From assembly GCA_964436125.1 (NCBI GenBank), contig CAYTBT010000009.1, positions 35,840-99,839 of the forward strand: a stretch of 64,000 nucleotides of DNA, read 5' to 3'. A program made the position numbers and the translations under genes. Source of the DNA: CAYRFF01 sp964436125 (lineage in GTDB: Bacteria > Bacteroidota > Bacteroidia > Chitinophagales > Saprospiraceae). The notes under the pieces were generated by a model that saw nothing but the letters and a program-made list of their open reading frames with translations, made no database searches and was not told the origin of the DNA. Every line of letters starts with the position of its first letter. Position 1 is the stretch's first letter. Of the stretch, positions 60,459 to 64,000 are shown in pieces.

Positions 60459-63400
60459 ATGAGATATCTTTCTTTTAGATATAGTGGCTTGTTTTTTATC
60501 CTATTGTTCATGTCCGGTACAATTCTGGGGCAACAGGGGAATATTGTACGTTATGGGAAGAACAGAGTGCAATACGACGATGATTTTGACAACTGGGACC
60601 GATATGAGAGTAAGAGCTTTGTTACTCATTGGTATGGCAAGGGAAGAAAAATCGCTATTGCTACGGTTCAATACGCTGAATATGAGAATGAAGCTATCCG
60701 CACTCTACTTGAACACCGCACCAATGAAAAGACAGATATCATCGTTTATACTGATATAAGCGACCTCCACCAGACCAATATCGGGAACAATGAGCTCTTT
60801 GAAACGCGGCCTGGCCAGGTGAATGTGCTGGGGAATAAGATATTTGTGTATTTTGATGGCAATCAGTCACACCTGCGCCGGATGATAAGAAAAGGTATTG
60901 CACAAGTGTATCTGGCACAGATGCTCCTAGGCGATAGTTGGCAGCAATTTTTTCAGAATATGGGAAGCAGCGATTATCCGGACTGGTATTTGATGGGGCT
61001 AGCTTCATATATTGGTCATCCATGGAGTGCTGATATTGACAATATCTTACGCGACATTTATGCACATAATGCTTATGAAGACTTTTATTCCCTGGCAAGG
61101 GATCACCCAAGGATTGCAGGGCATGCTTTCTGGACTTTTCTCGTGCAACATTATGGCAATGGAATTATTGCGAGTATTCTTTACCTCAACAGGATTAACA
61201 GAAATATTGAAGCCGCTTTTCTCTATACCTTGAATGTAGGGCTTGATGCACTCGTCGAGCAGGTCTGGAATTATTACTCGGTCGTTTATGCCCGAGATAT
61301 TGAGATGATGGCAATGCCTTCCGGCAAATATAAATTGCGCTTTAAGAATAGCTATTGTTCACGGATTACAGAAATGCGGTATAGTCCTGATGGGAATTTC
61401 ATCGCATTTGTAGGAAATGAATTGGGGCAGTGGAAGGTCTATTTATATGACCTGGATAGTGGAGAAGAATCTGTTCTTATGAAGGGAAAGTATCGCAATC
61501 CATTTCAGATTCCGGATTACAATTATCCCATCATCCAATGGACGGAAGATGGACAGCATTTACTTGTGATATACGAGGACAAGAACGAGATTAAGCTTGC
61601 ACAGATTGATCGGGATGGAAAAGTAGTGGAAGAAGCGCTGATGGGACCGAGATTTGAGCGGATTTATGATATGGACATATTAAAGGAAGACACCTTGATA
61701 TTTGCTGCCAATACTCGTGGCTTTGGTGATCTCTATTACTATTATCCGCGGACGAGGCAATTGAAACGGATGAGTTATGATTATTTTGATGAACTCAACA
61801 TCAGTATAGGGGTGTGGAAAGGGCAGAAAGGATATTTCTTTAACTCCAATCGCATCAATCCATACACTTATAAACAGCTGAGAGATACATCGCTAGTTGA
61901 AGCAACACTTGATCTTTATTTTTATCCTTTCACTGCGGTAGGGAAGGACAGCGGGCAAGTAATACGGATAACAGATACCGATTTTAATCATTTTGACCCT
62001 CAATATCACAATGGATACTTGTATTATATAGCTGAACGTCATGGGCGTCGATACCTTGCAAGATTAAGTGAAGGTGGAGGTAGTGAGCTTATATCGGCGT
62101 GGCGTTCCCATATACATACCTACACCATAAGTAAGAATAAATATGCCATAAGTCTACTCGATAATGGACGTGAAATAATCTATGACAACCTTCCAATAAG
62201 GGCAATAGATAGCGATAATATATACAGGCCTTTTATGTACAGCCATATACAAGCAAGGGAAAAAGCAGAAGAAAAGAAGTCTGAGGATGAGCAGAAAGAA
62301 GAACGAAATAATTTGGATACTGAGGACACTGTAAGGGTAAAATTGATCTATCAATCAGAATTTCCTGACCCGGAAAATATTCCTTCCTTTAAGAATATTA
62401 ACCTTCAGTCTTTTCTCAACGCGGGAAATGGGATTGTGATGGATAGTCAAGGAAGCAGCAGTGACTCGAGCTTAGTGAAATTTTACTCGGCCAGAGTAGT
62501 AGCATCTCGGCTCTTTTTTAAGACAGATGGCTTGGATTTTAGCTTTGATAACGGGCCCTTATTCTCTGGATTGGATTCCTATGCCGGCGAAAAACAAGGT
62601 TATGAGTATCCTCCATTTGGTTTATTAATAAAAGGGAGGGCATACGATGTCTTTGAAGACTATATACTGGAAGGAGGGGCCCGATATCCGGTAAGCTTAA
62701 ATGGTAGTGAATATTTTCTGACCTTCAAGGATCGCAAACGAAGATGGGATAAGATTTACGGTATTTATCGGAAGAGTGAAAAACATATCCAGCCTCCGGA
62801 ACCCGGTGCTGTGATGGGAATACAACGCAGGGCAATTAATTACATAGGTATTTATGAGATGCGTTATCCCTTCAGCATGTTCAAATCTCTACGGCTGCGT
62901 GCGACCTTCAGGCAAGATCGTTTAATTACCTATGCTAGCGATAGTGAAACCTTGCTTGTTCCCACGGAGAATTCACAGCGGATTGGCTTGCGTGCGGCCT
63001 ATGTATTTGACAATACTTACGATCTTGCCTATAATATGAAAAGTGGCTTGCGATACAAGTTCTATGTAGAAGTTATGAATCGCTTTAAGATACGCTTTTC
63101 TCCATGGGAATTTAATCCACAGGAAGGGTTTATGACGGTGCTGGGATTTGATGCACGGAAATATTTCAGACTCGGGAATTATGCCATATTTGCAATGCGC
63201 GGAGTAGGTGCGACGTCCTTCGGTACGGAGCAGATATTATTTCTCATGGGCGGTGTGCGTAACTGGTTATTTCCCAAATATAGCGGTTTATCCCAACCGG
63301 GAGAGGGGAACTTTGTGTACAGAGGACTTGCAGCTGAAATGCGCGGCTTCCGGCAGAACGTAAGGAACGGCTCTTCGTATGTTCTGGGGAATTTTGAACT

Positions 63401-63731
63401 ACGGGTTGCCCCATTTAATTATCTTAGTAAAAAGGAACTTGAGTCCGCTTTTCTCAAAAATTTTCAACTAGTTGGTTTCTTTGATGTGGGAACTGCATGG
63501 TACGGATTATCACCTTATAGTCCGGAAAATCCACTTAATATTATCACCGTAGAAAATGCCATCTCAGAGGTACGCGCAAGATATTATCGTGATCCACTTA
63601 TTGTCGGTTATGGTATCGGTGCTCGTATCATGCTTTTTAACCTGTTTTTCCGCATTGATTATGCTTGGGGAGTAGATACTAGGCGTGTAGGAGATCCAGT
63701 CTGGTATTTGTCCATGGGAAAGGATTTTTAA
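60459..63731 (+). CDS. Large envelope protein: degenerate peptidase-MA-like region, PD40 beta-propeller and C-terminal outer-membrane barrel
   Basis: 1090 aa from ATG 60459, which begins a signal peptide (YSGLFFILLFMSGTILGQ); the frame stays open to 60375 but would overlap the divergent MBL gene. Residues about 30-290 look like a peptidase MA (gluzincin) domain, but where HExxH is expected the chain reads IRKGIAQVYLAQML, and the PxWxxEGxAxY motif reads YPDWYLMGLASYIG, so the zinc site appears lost. About 300-620 are PD40/TolB-like propeller blades (ITEMRYSPDGNFIAFVGNELGQWKVYLYDLDSGEE; WTEDGQHLLVIYED). A charged linker (EKAEEKKSEDEQKEERNN) precedes a C-terminal BamA/TamA-like beta barrel (about 750-1090) ending in DPVWYLSMGKDF. 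Probably an outer-membrane protein; function unknown. Confidence 0.85.
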   Translation: MRYLSFRYSGLFFILLFMSGTILGQQGNIVRYGKNRVQYDDDFDNWDRYESKSFVTHWYGKGRKIAIATVQYAEYENEAIRTLLEHRTNEKTDIIVYTDISDLHQTNIGNNELFETRPGQVNVLGNKIFVYFDGNQSHLRRMIRKGIAQVYLAQMLLGDSWQQFFQNMGSSDYPDWYLMGLASYIGHPWSADIDNILRDIYAHNAYEDFYSLARDHPRIAGHAFWTFLVQHYGNGIIASILYLNRINRNIEAAFLYTLNVGLDALVEQVWNYYSVVYARDIEMMAMPSGKYKLRFKNSYCSRITEMRYSPDGNFIAFVGNELGQWKVYLYDLDSGEESVLMKGKYRNPFQIPDYNYPIIQWTEDGQHLLVIYEDKNEIKLAQIDRDGKVVEEALMGPRFERIYDMDILKEDTLIFAANTRGFGDLYYYYPRTRQLKRMSYDYFDELNISIGVWKGQKGYFFNSNRINPYTYKQLRDTSLVEATLDLYFYPFTAVGKDSGQVIRITDTDFNHFDPQYHNGYLYYIAERHGRRYLARLSEGGGSELISAWRSHIHTYTISKNKYAISLLDNGREIIYDNLPIRAIDSDNIYRPFMYSHIQAREKAEEKKSEDEQKEERNNLDTEDTVRVKLIYQSEFPDPENIPSFKNINLQSFLNAGNGIVMDSQGSSSDSSLVKFYSARVVASRLFFKTDGLDFSFDNGPLFSGLDSYAGEKQGYEYPPFGLLIKGRAYDVFEDYILEGGARYPVSLNGSEYFLTFKDRKRRWDKIYGIYRKSEKHIQPPEPGAVMGIQRRAINYIGIYEMRYPFSMFKSLRLRATFRQDRLITYASDSETLLVPTENSQRIGLRAAYVFDNTYDLAYNMKSGLRYKFYVEVMNRFKIRFSPWEFNPQEGFMTVLGFDARKYFRLGNYAIFAMRGVGATSFGTEQILFLMGGVRNWLFPKYSGLSQPGEGNFVYRGLAAEMRGFRQNVRNGSSYVLGNFELRVAPFNYLSKKELESAFLKNFQLVGFFDVGTAWYGLSPYSPENPLNIITVENAISEVRARYYRDPLIVGYGIGARIMLFNLFFRIDYAWGVDTRRVGDPVWYLSMGKDF

Positions 63732-64000
63732 AGTAAAGTGAGATTGAAAGTATGCCTGTTTATAGATTTTCGTAATTAGGAATAGAAAGCAGAATGAATA
63801 GAAGTTGATTACTTCAATTGCAAGCCTTTCTTTTTGGTTCTGGATAATAAACCTATAAAGGCATGTCGGAACAGGAAGCTGTGATTAGAAGTGTTTGCTT
63901 GTTGATACCATCTTTCTGCAACATTAAATTATTGCTCGATTGTCCTCCTGACTTCGACACTTTTTTTAAGCATAAATCATAAAGTGCTGATAGCGTGTCT

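Overview
This window is a chromosomal segment of a member of the Bacteroidota, most likely outside the Bacteroidales and Flavobacteriales (a Saprospiria- or Chitinophagia-type genome would fit, but I cannot fix the class). Evidence: a SusC/SusD pair, secreted proteins ending in type IX secretion sorting domains, the GEVEDY domain, promoters of the form TTTG-N19-TAnnTTTG, poorly conserved Shine-Dalgarno sequences, and an atpDC pair separated from the other ATP synthase genes. Base composition looks moderately AT-rich. No phage, IS transposase, rRNA or CRISPR array is visible.

Layout. 1-2553: a truncated secreted metzincin-type metalloprotease. 2788-8262: a glycosyltransferase, atpDC, a small conserved protein and an unusual epimerase-DUF2141 fusion. 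8407-9795: a DHA2-type MFS exporter. 9941-13260: a compact set of five co-directional envelope genes (small membrane protein, LolA-like protein, YidD-domain protein, two TPR proteins with a conserved C-terminal membrane segment), the last four overlapping one another. 13455-18788: housekeeping or accessory enzymes (DUF2461, DinB-like, membrane-anchored glutamate synthase-like FMN protein, PEP mutase-like, GreA/B-like). 18827-22788: M1 and M3 peptidases. 23152-26913: a putative metal (probably copper) acquisition or handling cluster: His-rich lipoprotein, thioredoxin, TonB-dependent receptor with a Met-rich segment, YtkA-like lipoprotein. 27286-33168: FrnE-like DsbA and a SusCD operon with a third lipoprotein and a strong terminator. 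33487-37735: a DUF6150 repeat protein, a LysR regulator and a MmgE/PrpD plus phosphosulfolactate synthase-like operon. 38005-44391: an MltF-type lytic transglycosylase, a divergent ABC ATPase/permease pair, a nitrobindin-like protein and two flavin oxidoreductases. 44392-44817: palindromic and GGCGCAAGG-rich sequence and tRNA-Thr(CGT). 44936-51671: an M1 peptidase and two T9SS cargo proteins. 51672-52520: repeat element and gene debris. 52521-63731: TlpA-like protein, triple PepSY-like lipoprotein, DUF3592, TauE/SafE, Wzx-type flippase, MBL hydrolase, and a large protein joining a degenerate peptidase-like region, a PD40 propeller and an outer-membrane barrel.

The most striking signal is not a gene. 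A 12-bp word, ATTTGCGNAAGC (extended consensus about GGCATTTGCGNAAGCTAA), occurs exactly 16 times in the window, in both orientations, in intergenic DNA and inside genes in different reading frames; by chance about 0.03 copies would be expected. Its behaviour resembles DNA uptake signal sequences of Neisseriaceae and Pasteurellaceae, which to my knowledge are not established in this phylum. Other points of note are the overlapping YidD/TPR envelope operon with signal peptides nested in the upstream genes, the epimerase-DUF2141 fusion, the Met/His-rich metal cluster, and two copies of a short inverted-repeat (MITE-like) element.
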